From contig NZ_CP023408.1 in assembly GCF_003665435.1 (NCBI RefSeq), positions 310,001 to 374,000 of the forward strand: a stretch of 64,000 nucleotides of DNA, given 5' to 3'. The translations under genes were made by a program, and so were the position numbers. Below, piece by piece: positions 23,857-32,495 of this stretch; position 1 is the first letter of the stretch; each line of letters starts with the position of its first letter. Below the pieces are notes generated by a model that was not told where the DNA came from, made no database searches, and saw only the letters and a list, made by a program, of their open reading frames with translations. Source of the DNA: Streptomyces fungicidicus (lineage in GTDB: Bacteria; Actinomycetota; Actinomycetes; Streptomycetales; Streptomycetaceae).

Positions 23857-25590
23857 CTACTCGGAACCGTCGTGCGGGGGCCGGTGCGCCCGGCCGTGCG
23901 GTTCCGGCTCGACGGCGTCCCGCCGGCCGGCGTTCTCCTCCTGGTCGATCCTCGACAGACCGGGGTGGCGGAGGTCGAAGGTGGGGGATTCGCTGCGGAT
24001 CCGCGGCAGGGTGACGAAGTTGTGGCGCGGGGGCGGGCATGCGGTCGCCCATTCCAGGGAGCGGCCGTAGCCCCACGGGTCGTCGACGCCGACCGGCCTG
24101 CCGTACTTGGCGGTCTTCCAGATGTTGTAGAGGAACGGCAGCATCGACAGGCCCAGGAGGAAGGACCCGATGCTGGAGACGGTGTTGAGCGCGGTGAAGC
24201 CGTCCGAGGCGAGGTAGTCCGCGTAGCGGCGCGGCATGCCCTCGGCGCCCAGCCAGTGCTGGACCAGGAAGGTGCCGTGGAAGCCGACGAACAGCGTCCA
24301 GAAGTGGATCTTGCCGAGACGCTCGTCGAGCATCTTGCCGGTGAACTTCGGCCACCAGAAGTAGAAGCCGGCGAACATCGCGAACACCACGGTGCCGAAC
24401 ACCACGTAGTGGAAGTGCGCCACCACGAAGTACGAGTCGGAGACGTGGAAGTCCAGCGGCGGCGAGGCCAGCAGAACGCCGGTCAGACCGCCGAAGAGGA
24501 AGGTGACCAGGAAGCCGGCCGACCACAGCATCGGCGTCTCGAAGGAGAGACTGCCCTTCCACATCGTGCCGGTCCAGTTGAAGAACTTCACTCCGGTCGG
24601 GATCGCGATCAGGAACGACATGAACGAGAAGAACGGCAGCAGCACCCCACCGGTCACGAACATGTGGTGGGCCCACACCGTCACCGACAGACCGGCGATC
24701 GTGATCGTCGCGCCGATCAGACCCATGTAGCCGAAGATCGGCTTGCGGGAGAAGACCGGGATGATCTCGCTGATGATGCCGAAGAACGGCAGCGCGATGA
24801 TGTAGACCTCGGGATGCCCGAAGAACCAGAAGAGGTGCTGCCAGAGCAGCGCACCGCCGTTGGCCGCGTCGAACACGTGCGCACCGAACTTGCGGTCCGC
24901 CTCCAGCGCGAACAGCGCCGCCGCCAGCACCGGGAAGGCCAGCAGGACCAGCACACCGGTCAGCAGCACGTTCCAGGTGAAGATCGGCATACGGAACATC
25001 GTCATGCCGGGCGCGCGCATGCAGATGATCGTGGTGATGAAGTTGACCGAGCCGAGGATGGTGCCGAAGCCGGAGAATCCCAGACCCATGATCCACAGGT
25101 CACTGCCGATATTGGGCGAGTGCTCGGCGTCGGTGAGCGGTGAGTAGGCGAACCAGCCGAAGTCGGCCGCCCCGTTCGGGGTGAGGAAACCGCCCAGCGC
25201 GATCAGCGAGCCGAACAGGAAGAGCCAGTAGGCGAACATGTTCAGCCGGGGGAACGCCACGTCCGGGGCGCCGATCTGCAGCGGCATGATCCAGTTCGCG
25301 AACCCGGCGAACAGCGGCGTCGCGAACATCAGCAGCATGACCGTGCCGTGCATCGTGAACGACTGGTTGAACTGCTCGTTCGACACGATCTGCAGACCCG
25401 GCCGGGCCAGCTCGGCCCGGATCACGAGGGCCATCACCCCGCCGATGAGGAAGAAGGCGAACGACGTGATCATGTAGAGGCTGCCGATGGTCTTGTGGTC
25501 CGTGCTGGTGAGCCAGGCGACCACGACGTTCCCCGGCTTCCTCGGGGGTGGTTCGATCGTGGTGCGGATGGGCTGGTCGACTGCGGTCAC
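23857..25590 (-). CDS. ctaD: Cytochrome c oxidase subunit I (solitary paralogue)
   Basis: 577 aa, the heme-copper oxidase catalytic subunit with 12 predicted helices. Seen directly: heme a ligand region FTMHGTVMLLMFATP, the CuB/active-site helix FFGHPEVYIIALPFFGIISE (the His-Tyr pair), WAHHMFVTGG (two CuB His), and VAHFHYVVFGTV (heme a3 and a His). The N-terminus is the usual TSTDHKTIGSLYMI, and the C-terminal tail is the actinobacterial cytoplasmic extension. ctaC, ctaE and qcr genes are absent here, so this is a second copy that must borrow subunits encoded elsewhere. ATG 25590. Lower GC than its neighbours reflects conserved membrane codons. Confidence 0.96.
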   Translation of the reverse strand: MTAVDQPIRTTIEPPPRKPGNVVVAWLTSTDHKTIGSLYMITSFAFFLIGGVMALVIRAELARPGLQIVSNEQFNQSFTMHGTVMLLMFATPLFAGFANWIMPLQIGAPDVAFPRLNMFAYWLFLFGSLIALGGFLTPNGAADFGWFAYSPLTDAEHSPNIGSDLWIMGLGFSGFGTILGSVNFITTIICMRAPGMTMFRMPIFTWNVLLTGVLVLLAFPVLAAALFALEADRKFGAHVFDAANGGALLWQHLFWFFGHPEVYIIALPFFGIISEIIPVFSRKPIFGYMGLIGATITIAGLSVTVWAHHMFVTGGVLLPFFSFMSFLIAIPTGVKFFNWTGTMWKGSLSFETPMLWSAGFLVTFLFGGLTGVLLASPPLDFHVSDSYFVVAHFHYVVFGTVVFAMFAGFYFWWPKFTGKMLDERLGKIHFWTLFVGFHGTFLVQHWLGAEGMPRRYADYLASDGFTALNTVSSIGSFLLGLSMLPFLYNIWKTAKYGRPVGVDDPWGYGRSLEWATACPPPRHNFVTLPRIRSESPTFDLRHPGLSRIDQEENAGRRDAVEPEPHGRAHRPPHDGSE

Positions 25591-25996
25591 GGGGTTCTCT
25601 CTTCTGGAACGGTCACCGATGGAGTGCTGGCCGGCTCCGGGGCCGGGCCAGTGAACGGGCGCGGCCGGATATTCGGCCGGCCGTCGGTGCGGTGAACCGG
25701 CCCGTGCGACCGGTGGTGTTCCAGCGGCCCGCCGAGCAGCGGCCGGACCGGACAGGGCGCTCCTCGGCGCCCGGCGTGCGCGTCATGGGCAGGGGCCCTT
25801 CTGGGCGTGTGTGTGCGGCGGCAGTTTTTCAGGGCCCGCGCCGCCGGCGCCGGGTGCCACGCCGCCGCCCGCGGTTCTCCCCCCGTACGGGTGTCCCCGC
25901 CGGCCCGCACGCGGCGGGCAGGTGGGCGTCGGGGGCCGGGGACAGGCCTCGAACGGCCGCGGAACCGGCCCCGGACATCCCACGGCACGGCGGAGA
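25591..25996. other. Region upstream of ctaD
   Basis: 406 bp with no believable gene; open frames are Arg/Pro-rich shadows. It holds the ctaD promoter region and an 18-bp inverted repeat CGGCCG-GATATT-CGGCCG at 25662-25679, about 70 bp before the ctaD start, which differs from the GGGCCG element seen elsewhere. A short T-run (25825-25829) is present. It also contains the 3' flank of the deacetylase gene. Confidence 0.5.
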
Positions 25997-26773
25997 TCAC
26001 CGGCGGGACGCGCGGCGGCCGGCGGGTCCCGCGGGGGGCAGCCCGTGCTCGGCGAGCGGGCCCACCGAAAGGCCCGCGGCGCGGCAGCCCTCCACCACGG
26101 CGGGCAGCGCGCCGAGCGTCGCCCGCCAGCAGCCCGGGGCCGACATCCGGTCCGTGTCGTGCAGGAGCACCGTGCCGCCCCCGCGCAGTCCGGCCGCGAC
26201 GGCCGCCTGCACCGACGCCGGGGTCGCCCCGGCCGTCCAGTCCCGGCCCCAGGCGGTCCACAGCACCGGCCGCAGGCCCGCCGCACGGGCGGCCGCCCAC
26301 CGCCCGGAGGTGAGGATGCCGTAGGGCGGGCGGTACCACAGGGGACGCCGCCCCGTCAGCTCCCGGACCGCGCCGGCGGCCCGCAGCACGGCACGCGCGT
26401 CGTCCGCCGGGGCGGGCAGCCAGGGCCGGTCGTGGCTCCAGCCGTGCACGGCCAGTTCGTGCCCGCGGAGTACGGCCGCCCGCGCCACGGAGGGATGCCG
26501 TACGACCCCGTCGCCCAGCACGAAGAAGGTCGCCCGGACCCCGAGCGCCTCCAGCGCGTCGAGGAAACGCGGCGTGGACTCCGGATCGGGCCCGTCGTCG
26601 AAGGTCAGGGCCACATGCCCGGGGTGTCCCACGCCGGCGAGGCGCGGGAGACGGCGGCGCACCACGGGCAGCCAGGTCGCCGCCGGGGCGATGTGCGCCG
26701 CGGCGACGGCGGCGAGCGGGGTCAGCACGGCCGCCGCGCGCCGGGCTCCGGCGGGACCCGCGGATACGGCCAT
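25997..26773 (-). CDS. Polysaccharide deacetylase (NodB homology, CE4)
   Basis: 258 aa. N-terminal hydrophobic stretch (AAAVLTPLAAVAAAHIAPAA) looks like a signal anchor. NodB motifs in order: ALTFDDGPDP (catalytic base and metal Asp), ELAVHGWSHDRP (metal His pair), RPPYGILTSGR, the Trp-containing VLWTAWGRDW, and TVLLHDTD. CE4 enzymes remove acetyl from GlcNAc in peptidoglycan or other polymers. ATG 26773 follows GGAGGG. The in-frame extension to 27973 is antisense to the next gene. It follows the DMT gene on the same strand with a 47-bp gap. Confidence 0.9.
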   Translation of the reverse strand: MAVSAGPAGARRAAAVLTPLAAVAAAHIAPAATWLPVVRRRLPRLAGVGHPGHVALTFDDGPDPESTPRFLDALEALGVRATFFVLGDGVVRHPSVARAAVLRGHELAVHGWSHDRPWLPAPADDARAVLRAAGAVRELTGRRPLWYRPPYGILTSGRWAAARAAGLRPVLWTAWGRDWTAGATPASVQAAVAAGLRGGGTVLLHDTDRMSAPGCWRATLGALPAVVEGCRAAGLSVGPLAEHGLPPAGPAGRRASRR

Positions 26774-26820
26774 CGGCCTGCCCTCCTTCCCGGGTGGGGT
26801 GCCCCGCCCGCGCGGGACTC

Positions 26821-27723
26821 CTACGGCACCGGCCGCGCCGGGCCGGCGCCCGGGAGCCGCGACGCCGCGTCCCAGTCGCCCGCGACCGACGGGGCGCGGG
26901 CCAGCCCCGCGGTGCCCGCTCCCATCAGCACCACGCCGGTCAGCGCGGGCACCACCCGTACACCGAGCGTGATCTGCTCCCCGAACAGCGCCCAGCCCAG
27001 CGCCACGCTCGTCAGCGCGTCCCCGAGGGTCAGGGCCGGCTGGGAGACGGCCAGCGTCCCCGCCCGGAACGCGCCCTGCAACAGCAGGAAGGCGACCGCT
27101 CCGACGGCGGCGGTGGCGTACACGGGCCACGACGCCAGCAGGGCGCCCAGCCCGTCCGGGAGCCTGCCCGTCACCTCCTTGAGCAGCGCCGCGGTCAGGG
27201 CGAAGGACATCGCCGACGCCAGCCCCAGCAGCGCCGCCCGCGGCGCGCCGCGTACCGCGCGGGCCGTCATCACCAGCACCGTCACGGCGCCCAGGACCAC
27301 CGCCGCGGCCACCGCCCACCGCCCCAGAGGCGCCGTCGACCGGCCGGCGGCCGGAGCGGCCGAGGTCAGGAACATCGCCAGCCCGCCGGCCAGCGCGGCG
27401 AACGCCAGCCATGTCCTGCGGTCCGGACGGCGGTGGAACACCATGCTGCCGACCACCAGGGTGAACAGCAGTTCGGCGGCCATGAGCGGCTGCACCAGCG
27501 CCAGACTGCCCAGGCCCAGGGCGGCCGCCTGCAGCACGGTCGACAGCGCGAGCATCCCGGCGCCCACGATCCAGTGCGGCCGGCGCAGCACGCGCCCGAG
27601 CCAGCGGACGGCCTGGCCCATCCCCGCGCCGGTCTCCGGTTCCTCCGCCGCGGCCCGCCGCTGCAGCACCGAGGCGGCGGCGTTGGACAGCGCCGCCAGC
27701 AGGGCGAGGACGACCACCAGCAC
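26821..27723 (-). CDS. DMT-superfamily (EamA-like) membrane transporter
   Basis: 300 aa with about nine to ten hydrophobic helices. N-terminus LVVVLALLAALSNAAASVLQ and the paired-repeat architecture (LQAAALGLGSLALVQPLMAA; LLLQGAFRAGTLAVSQPALT) are typical of actinobacterial DMT family proteins. The C-terminal 25 residues are hydrophilic and may be cytoplasmic. The start is GTG 27723; no stronger start was found in frame. Substrate unknown. Likely cotranscribed with the deacetylase, and divergent from the glycosyltransferase at 27964 across 240 bp. Confidence 0.78.
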   Translation of the reverse strand: MLVVVLALLAALSNAAASVLQRRAAAEEPETGAGMGQAVRWLGRVLRRPHWIVGAGMLALSTVLQAAALGLGSLALVQPLMAAELLFTLVVGSMVFHRRPDRRTWLAFAALAGGLAMFLTSAAPAAGRSTAPLGRWAVAAAVVLGAVTVLVMTARAVRGAPRAALLGLASAMSFALTAALLKEVTGRLPDGLGALLASWPVYATAAVGAVAFLLLQGAFRAGTLAVSQPALTLGDALTSVALGWALFGEQITLGVRVVPALTGVVLMGAGTAGLARAPSVAGDWDAASRLPGAGPARPVP

Positions 27724-27963
27724 GCCGTACCACCGTCATCCGGCGGGCGCCGGGCGCGTCGTGACCGGGAACGGTGCGCCGGGGGCGCCGGCACGGAAGG
27801 CGTGGGACATGGGCTGCACCTCGGCTGCGAGGGTGAACACCGGGGAGCCGCCGTCCGCGGCCGCTCCCGGGGTTCGGCGGGCACCCGTGGGTATCCCGGA
27901 CGCGGCCGGTGAAACGCGGCCGGGCGGGTTTCACCGAGGCGGCGGGCGGAGACCCGGCACCGC

Positions 27964-29106
27964 GTGCACTCACCGTCCTCGCCGCCCCGCCGGTACGCGC
28001 CGGCGGACGGCGGACTGCGACTGCTGATCGTCAGCGCGAGCATGGGAGCCGGCCACGACACGGTGGCCGGCGAACTCGCCCGCCGCGCCCGAGAACAGGG
28101 CCACGACGCACGCGTCGTCGACCTGCTGCGGCTGCTCCCGCACGGCCTGGGCACCGAACTGCGCCTCTTCTACCAGTCGTCGATACGGCACTACCCGTGG
28201 GCGTACGCGGGTGTCTACCACGCGCTGCTGCGGCCCGGTCCGCGCCACCGTCCCAGCGGCATCCCGCTCGCCCGGCTGGCGGGCGGCCGTCTCACCGAAC
28301 TCGCGGAGCGCTCCGGCGCCGACGTGGTCGTGCCCGTCTTCCACCTGGCCGCGCAGCTGACCGGTCACCTCAGGCGACGGGGGCGGCTGCGCGCCCCGAG
28401 CGCCGTCTTCGTGACCGATTTCGCCGTCCACCGGCAGTGGCTCCATCCCGGCAACGACCTGTACCTCTGCCTCACCGACGAGGCCGCGCGGGAAGTCGGC
28501 GGGAGCATCGCCGTGCCCGTGGAGACGACCGGACCGGTCGTGGCGCCCGGCTTCTTCGCACCGACCTCCGGAGCCGGGGCGTGGCGGAGCCTCTTCGAGC
28601 GGTACGCCCCCGGACGCCCGCCCGTCGTCCTCTCGGCCGGCGCCTGGGGCGCGGCTTCGGAGCTGGACGGGACCGCCCGGCTGCTCGCCGGCGCCGGCTT
28701 CCTCCCGGTGGTGCTCTGCGGCCGCAACGACCGTCTGCGGGCCGCCATGGCCCAGGTTCCCGGCGCCCTCGTACCGGACTGGGTCACCGACATGCCCGCC
28801 CTGCTCCGCGCGACCCGCGTCCTGGTCGACAACGCGGCGGGCCAGACCGCGGTGCAGGCCCTCGCCTCCGGGCTGCCCGTGGTCGGCTACCGCCCGCTGC
28901 CCGGTCACGGCGCGCAGGGCGTGCGGCGGATGGCGGCGCTCGGCGTCTCGGAGATCGCCCCGGACGCCGCCGTGCTGCCCGCCGCACTGCGGCGCCTGGC
29001 GGCTGACGGCGCCCACCGGGACCGCAGGATCGCCCGCGGGCGGGAGCTCTTCCGGGGAGACGTGCTGGCGCCCGTGGCCGCGCTCGCCGCCCGGCATCCC
29101 GTGTGA
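27964..29106 (+). CDS. MGDG-synthase-like (GT28 fold) glycosyltransferase
   Basis: 380 aa, cytoplasmic or membrane-peripheral. The N-terminus LLIVSASMGAGHDTVAGELA matches the MGDG synthase domain (SAS-x-GAGH), and the C-terminal half has the UDP-sugar site (PPVVLSAGAWGAASELDGTA, PALLRATRVLVDNAAGQTAV, GLPVVGYRPLPGHGAQGVRR). Family members transfer sugars to diacylglycerol or similar lipid acceptors. The start is taken as GTG 27964. It lies in an envelope-related group (deacetylase, DMT transporter, BrkB); acceptor unknown. Confidence 0.85.
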   Translation: MHSPSSPPRRYAPADGGLRLLIVSASMGAGHDTVAGELARRAREQGHDARVVDLLRLLPHGLGTELRLFYQSSIRHYPWAYAGVYHALLRPGPRHRPSGIPLARLAGGRLTELAERSGADVVVPVFHLAAQLTGHLRRRGRLRAPSAVFVTDFAVHRQWLHPGNDLYLCLTDEAAREVGGSIAVPVETTGPVVAPGFFAPTSGAGAWRSLFERYAPGRPPVVLSAGAWGAASELDGTARLLAGAGFLPVVLCGRNDRLRAAMAQVPGALVPDWVTDMPALLRATRVLVDNAAGQTAVQALASGLPVVGYRPLPGHGAQGVRRMAALGVSEIAPDAAVLPAALRRLAADGAHRDRRIARGRELFRGDVLAPVAALAARHPV

Positions 29107-29126
29107 CCGGGCGGTGTCCTCCGGGA

Positions 29127-29148
29127 CCGGCGACCCCGGGGTCACCGG
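29127..29148. terminator. Inverted repeat between convergent genes
   Basis: CCGG-C-GACCCC followed by GGGGTC-A-CCGG: 10 of 11 positions pair, with no loop in DNA form. It lies 20 bp after the glycosyltransferase stop and covers the stop codon of the convergent BrkB gene. Confidence 0.45.
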
Positions 29149-29954
29149 CCGGGCGGCGCCGGCAGGTCCTCGGTGAACCGGTGCCCGTGGTGGTCCAGGA
29201 GCCAGCGGCCGAACAGGGAGCCGCCGAAGATGACGAACCCCACGCCGATGAGCCAGGACTCGACGATGAGGACGACACCGACCGTGCCGTAGCTGATCGC
29301 GTTGTCGATGATCAGCGGGGTGAAGACGAAGTAGGAGAACCCCCGCAGTCCGATCAGGCCCGTCATGGTGGCGATCGCGCCCGGCAGCAGGTGCCACCAG
29401 CCGATCTGGCCGCCCAGCAGGAAGCGCTGCCCCCACCAGAAGAACAGCACGCCGGTCACGAGTGAGAGGGTGATCCGCTCCGGCCCGTACATCGCGTCCC
29501 GGGTCAGGACCTCCTGGTAGAGGTACGCGGTCAGCACGCACAGCCAGGTGGCCTGCCGCCAGATCCGGTGCCACGGTCCGGGAGGCAGGTTCCAGGTCCG
29601 CTCGAAGCCGTTCTGGACGGTTCCGCCGAACGGGATGCCGAACGCGGCGAGCGCCAGGACACCCCACACGCTGGTGGTGCCGACCACCTCGCGCGGCGGG
29701 CTGATGATCTCCGTGAGGACGCGCGCGGACCGCCCGGACAGTCCCATGCCGTCCGCCAGCCAGGCCGCGAAGCCGCCCCGTCCCAGCGGGTCGGCGGCGG
29801 CGATCACGATCAGCAGGGGCGCCAGCGTGACCAGCGCCAGCGTGGCGAACCCCATGGCCCTGTGCATCAGTTCGAGGTCACGGCCCCGCCGCACCAGCGT
29901 GCCGGCGCCCAGCCACTCCCATCCGTGCCGGAGCGCGCGCAGGTGACGCCTCAC
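29142..29954 (-). CDS. YihY/BrkB family membrane protein
   Basis: 270 aa, six predicted membrane helices (for example ATLALVTLAPLLIVIAAADP, SVWGVLALAAFGIPFGGTVQ, TLSLVTGVLFFWWGQRFLLG, WWHLLPGAIATMTGLIGLRG, TVGVVLIVESWLIGVGFVIF). The family was once annotated as ribonuclease BN and is of unclear transport function. GTG 29954 is chosen for AAGGAG nine bases upstream; the longer frame to 30194 runs into the repeat region. It follows the sigma-factor gene by 38 bp on the same strand. Confidence 0.85.
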   Translation of the reverse strand: MRRHLRALRHGWEWLGAGTLVRRGRDLELMHRAMGFATLALVTLAPLLIVIAAADPLGRGGFAAWLADGMGLSGRSARVLTEIISPPREVVGTTSVWGVLALAAFGIPFGGTVQNGFERTWNLPPGPWHRIWRQATWLCVLTAYLYQEVLTRDAMYGPERITLSLVTGVLFFWWGQRFLLGGQIGWWHLLPGAIATMTGLIGLRGFSYFVFTPLIIDNAISYGTVGVVLIVESWLIGVGFVIFGGSLFGRWLLDHHGHRFTEDLPAPPGR

Positions 29955-29992
29955 GGTGCGCTCCTTCCTCGGCGGACGAGGGTGATGCCGGC

Positions 29993-31339
29993 TCAGCGGC
30001 CGGGAGCGGGAAAGATCCGGTCCCCACGTGCACACGGCCCCCGGGGAGGAGGCCGCGCGCCCGGCTCCCCGCCCCCGGGCTTCCGGCGGCGGGCGGCACC
30101 GTCGCGTGGAGTCGTGGGGTGCGGCGAGGTTCGCGGACATGTCCGCGGGCGGCGTGAGCACAGGGGCCGTCGAGGGGCCGGACCTCCGTGACACGGCAGA
30201 CGTCGGCGTGCCGGGCTCCCTGGGGCGGGACCCTCCTGGCGGTGGGCGGCACCGTCGTGTGCGGTTGCCGGTTGTGGGGGCGTGGTGGGCGGAGGCGTCT
30301 GCGGGCGGCGGCGCGCGCTCACGGGTCGCCGTGCGACCGGCTGCCCGCGCCCGGGCGCGCGTCCGCGTACCGGGGGTGGCGTGCCGGCCGGGGGACCGGG
30401 CTTCCGGTGGCGGGCGGCACCGTCGTGTGGGGTGGCCGGTTGTGGGGGCGTGGTGGGCGGTGGGGTCCGGGGGCGGCGGCGTGCCGGGGGACCGGGGGCG
30501 GGCCGTGCCTGCACCGCTTCCCCGGCTTCCGGGCGCGGTTCGCTCGCCAGGAGCGCCTCGCGCAGCCGGCCGAGACAGCGCCGCAGGATCCGCGAGACCT
30601 GCATCTGGGAGACGCCGACGGCCTCCGCGATCTCCCGCTGGGACTGCTCCCGGTAGAAGCGCAGATGGAGGACCCGGCGGTCACGCTCCGGCAGCCGCCG
30701 CACCAGGGACGCCAGGGACACGGTGTCGACGACCAGGCCGAGCGCCGGGTCCTCGGCGCCGAGCGGGCAGGCCGGGACGTCCCGGCCGCCGCCCGCGGGC
30801 GCGTCGAGGGACCGCGGGCGGCATTCGTGCACCGCGCGCAGCGCGGACAGCACACGGTCCGCCCCGAGCCCGGTGTGCTCGGCGATCTGCTCGGTGGTGG
30901 GCGCGTGGCCGTCGAGCCGCTGCTCGAGCTCCTCGACGGCCCGGAAGACCTGTCCGGCGGCCTCCTGCAGAGGACGGGGCAGCCGCACGGCGGCCGTACG
31001 GTCACGAAGGTGCCGCCGGACTTCACCGGTGACCTTGGGAAGCGCGTAGGACAGGAAGGCGTGGCCCCGCCCGGGGTCGTAGCCGTCGACGGCCTTGATC
31101 AGCCCCAGGGACGCCACCTGGACGAGATCGTCCCACTCCTCGCCGTGGCGCCGGAAGCGGCGCGTGACGCGGTGGGCCACCGGCAGCAGCCGGCGGATGA
31201 CGTCGTCCCGGAGGGCGGCCCGCCGCGGTCCCGGGGGCTGCTCGGAGAGCTCGCGCAGCAGCGCGTCGAGGTGCTGCGCGGTCGGCTCGGGCGCGGCGGC
31301 GTCACGCGTCCGGATCACGTCGGCGGCTGAGGTGGACAT
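29993..31339 (-). CDS. SigB/SigF/SigG-type sigma factor with a repetitive C-terminal tail
   Basis: RNA polymerase sigma-70 family, group 3 (stress/sporulation). From ATG 31339: region 2 (LLPVAHRVTRRFRRHGEEWD, DLVQVASLGLIKAVDGYDPG, FLSYALPKVTGEVRRHLRDR), region 3 (PTTEQIAEHTGLGADRVLSA), and region 4 with a helix-turn-helix (LRFYREQSQREIAEAVGVSQ, MQVSRILRRCLGRLREALLA). These occupy residues 1 to about 265, the usual full length. The frame continues for about 180 Pro/Arg/Thr-rich residues in three near-repeats (RRPRTPPPTTPPQPATPHDG and variants) encoded by DNA repeats. The tail may be genuine or a stop lost by repeat expansion. Partner-switching control by the SpoIIE protein at 19214 is conceivable. 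Confidence 0.85.
   Translation of the reverse strand: MSTSAADVIRTRDAAAPEPTAQHLDALLRELSEQPPGPRRAALRDDVIRRLLPVAHRVTRRFRRHGEEWDDLVQVASLGLIKAVDGYDPGRGHAFLSYALPKVTGEVRRHLRDRTAAVRLPRPLQEAAGQVFRAVEELEQRLDGHAPTTEQIAEHTGLGADRVLSALRAVHECRPRSLDAPAGGGRDVPACPLGAEDPALGLVVDTVSLASLVRRLPERDRRVLHLRFYREQSQREIAEAVGVSQMQVSRILRRCLGRLREALLASEPRPEAGEAVQARPAPGPPARRRPRTPPPTTPPQPATPHDGAARHRKPGPPAGTPPPVRGRAPGRGQPVARRPVSARRRPQTPPPTTPPQPATAHDGAAHRQEGPAPGSPARRRLPCHGGPAPRRPLCSRRPRTCPRTSPHPTTPRDGAARRRKPGGGEPGARPPPRGPCARGDRIFPAPGR
30079..30490. repeat. Three imperfect GC-rich tandem repeats
   Basis: Copies anchored on GGGCGGCACCGTCG at 30091, 30244 and 30412 (spacings 153 and 168 bp), each followed by TGTGGGGTGGCCGGTTGTGG-type sequence and GGGCGTGGTGGGCGG. 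The second and third copies are nearly identical over about 70 bp. They lie inside the 3' part of the sigma-factor frame and encode its repetitive tail. Confidence 0.75.
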
Positions 31340-31724
31340 GAGCCTCTGTGGGGTGCGGGCCTGTGCGGGGAACGCCCTCATGACAGGGGCGTCAGTCTCG
31401 GAGTCACCCGTCGGCCGAGACCTGAAACACGGCCTGACCCGCGTGCGGGAACCCTGTCCGTCGCGCGGGTGAGGCCGGCCCCCGGCCACTTGCGCCGCCC
31501 GGCCGCCCGTGGCCGCGCCCGCCGCCGGAGTCCGTCACGGCGCGCCCGGCCCGGTGTGCGCCGTACGGCGGAACGGCGGGCGGCGCGGTGGGCCGTACGG
31601 CCCGCTCCCGGGGCCCGGTGGGGCCGACCGGCCCTGGTCCATCGGCCCTTTGTTGCGCAAGATGTGGGGGCGGGGGGATCAGGACGACGTGGACACGCGC
31701 ACGGCGCGGAACGAGGAGCGAGCG
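31340..31724. other. Divergent region between sigma gene and osdR-like gene
   Basis: 385 bp without a gene of its own; several frames cross it but none has family similarity. It contains the promoter elements of both regulators, including three palindromes listed separately. Confidence 0.6.
31590..31648. promoter_or_regulatory. Candidate OsdR/DosR-type operators of the response-regulator gene
   Basis: GGGCCGTACGGCCC (31590-31603) is a complete 14-bp palindrome; GGGCCGACCGGCCC (31621-31634) has perfect 6-bp arms; TGGTCCATCGGCCC (31635-31648) is a degenerate third. Sites 1 and 2 start 31 bp apart (three helical turns). They end about 77 bp before ATG 31725, which suggests autoregulation (inference). 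Confidence 0.6.
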
Positions 31725-32423
31725 ATGGCGGACGGCGAGCAGCGGCCCGGACCCGACGATCCGATCCGGGTCTTCCTGCTGGACGACCACGAGGTGGTCC
31801 GGCGGGGGGTGCACGACCTGCTGAACGACGAGCCGGACATCACGGTGGTGGGCGAGGCCGCCACCGCCGAACAGGCCCTGGTCCGGGTACCCGCCCTGCG
31901 CCCCCAGGTCGCGGTCCTGGACGTACGGCTGCCGGACGGCGACGGCGTGAGCGTGTGCCGCGAACTGCGCTCGGCCATGCCCGGCCTGGCGTGCCTGATG
32001 CTGACCTCGTTCGACGACGAGGAGGCCCTGCTCGACTCGATCATGGCCGGCGCGTCCGGATACGTGCTGAAGCAGATCCGCGGCTCCGACCTGGTGACGG
32101 CCGTCCGCACGGTCGCCCGCGGCCAGTCGCTGCTCGACCCGAGCGCCACCACCCGGCTGATGGCCCGGCTGCGCGGCGGACCGCAGAAGGAGGAGGAACA
32201 GCCGGACGCGCTGCCCGGACTGACCGACCGGGAGCGCGAGATCCTGGCCCTGATCGGCGAGGGACTGACCAACCGCCAGATCGGCCAGCGCCTCTACCTC
32301 GCCGAGAAGACGGTGAAGAACCACATCTCCCGGCTGCTGGCCAAGCTGGGCGTGGAGCGCCGCATCCAGGCCGCCGTCATCGCCACCCAGGTCCAGGACC
32401 GCAGGAAGCAGGAGGGCCGCTGA
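31725..32423 (+). CDS. osdR: DevR/DosR/OsdR-like NarL-family response regulator
   Basis: 232 aa. Receiver domain: acidic pair Asp20-Asp21 (FLLDDHEVVRRGVHDLL), phospho-acceptor Asp66 (VAVLDVRLPDGDG), Thr94 (LMLTSF), Lys116 (GYVLKQIRG). C-terminal LuxR/NarL helix-turn-helix (GLTDREREILALIGEGLTNR, AEKTVKNHISRLLAKLGVER; about residues 158-222). The phrases LLDP/LMARLRG and LGVERRIQAAV match mycobacterial DosR (DevR) and S. coelicolor OsdR, which control hypoxia/nitric-oxide dormancy genes including USPs and nitrate reductase. ATG 31725 follows GAGGAG. No partner histidine kinase (DevS/OsdK) lies next to it. The symbol rests on similarity and context, not on tested function. Confidence 0.88.
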   Translation: MADGEQRPGPDDPIRVFLLDDHEVVRRGVHDLLNDEPDITVVGEAATAEQALVRVPALRPQVAVLDVRLPDGDGVSVCRELRSAMPGLACLMLTSFDDEEALLDSIMAGASGYVLKQIRGSDLVTAVRTVARGQSLLDPSATTRLMARLRGGPQKEEEQPDALPGLTDREREILALIGEGLTNRQIGQRLYLAEKTVKNHISRLLAKLGVERRIQAAVIATQVQDRRKQEGR

Positions 32424-32495
32424 CCGCACGCGGTTCGCCGTCCGGCCTCCGGCCCGCCGTGGTTTCGCGGCGGGCCGGAAGGGTCACGTGGGAGG

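Noticed and set aside
27724..27963. Search for shared operators between the DMT and glycosyltransferase genes
   Set aside because: No inverted repeat or known promoter motif stood out in the 240 bp; nothing to report beyond a divergent promoter region.
30079..30490. Repeats considered as a CRISPR array
   Set aside because: Units are 150-170 bp, imperfect and lie within a coding frame; no short identical repeats with unique spacers and no cas genes.
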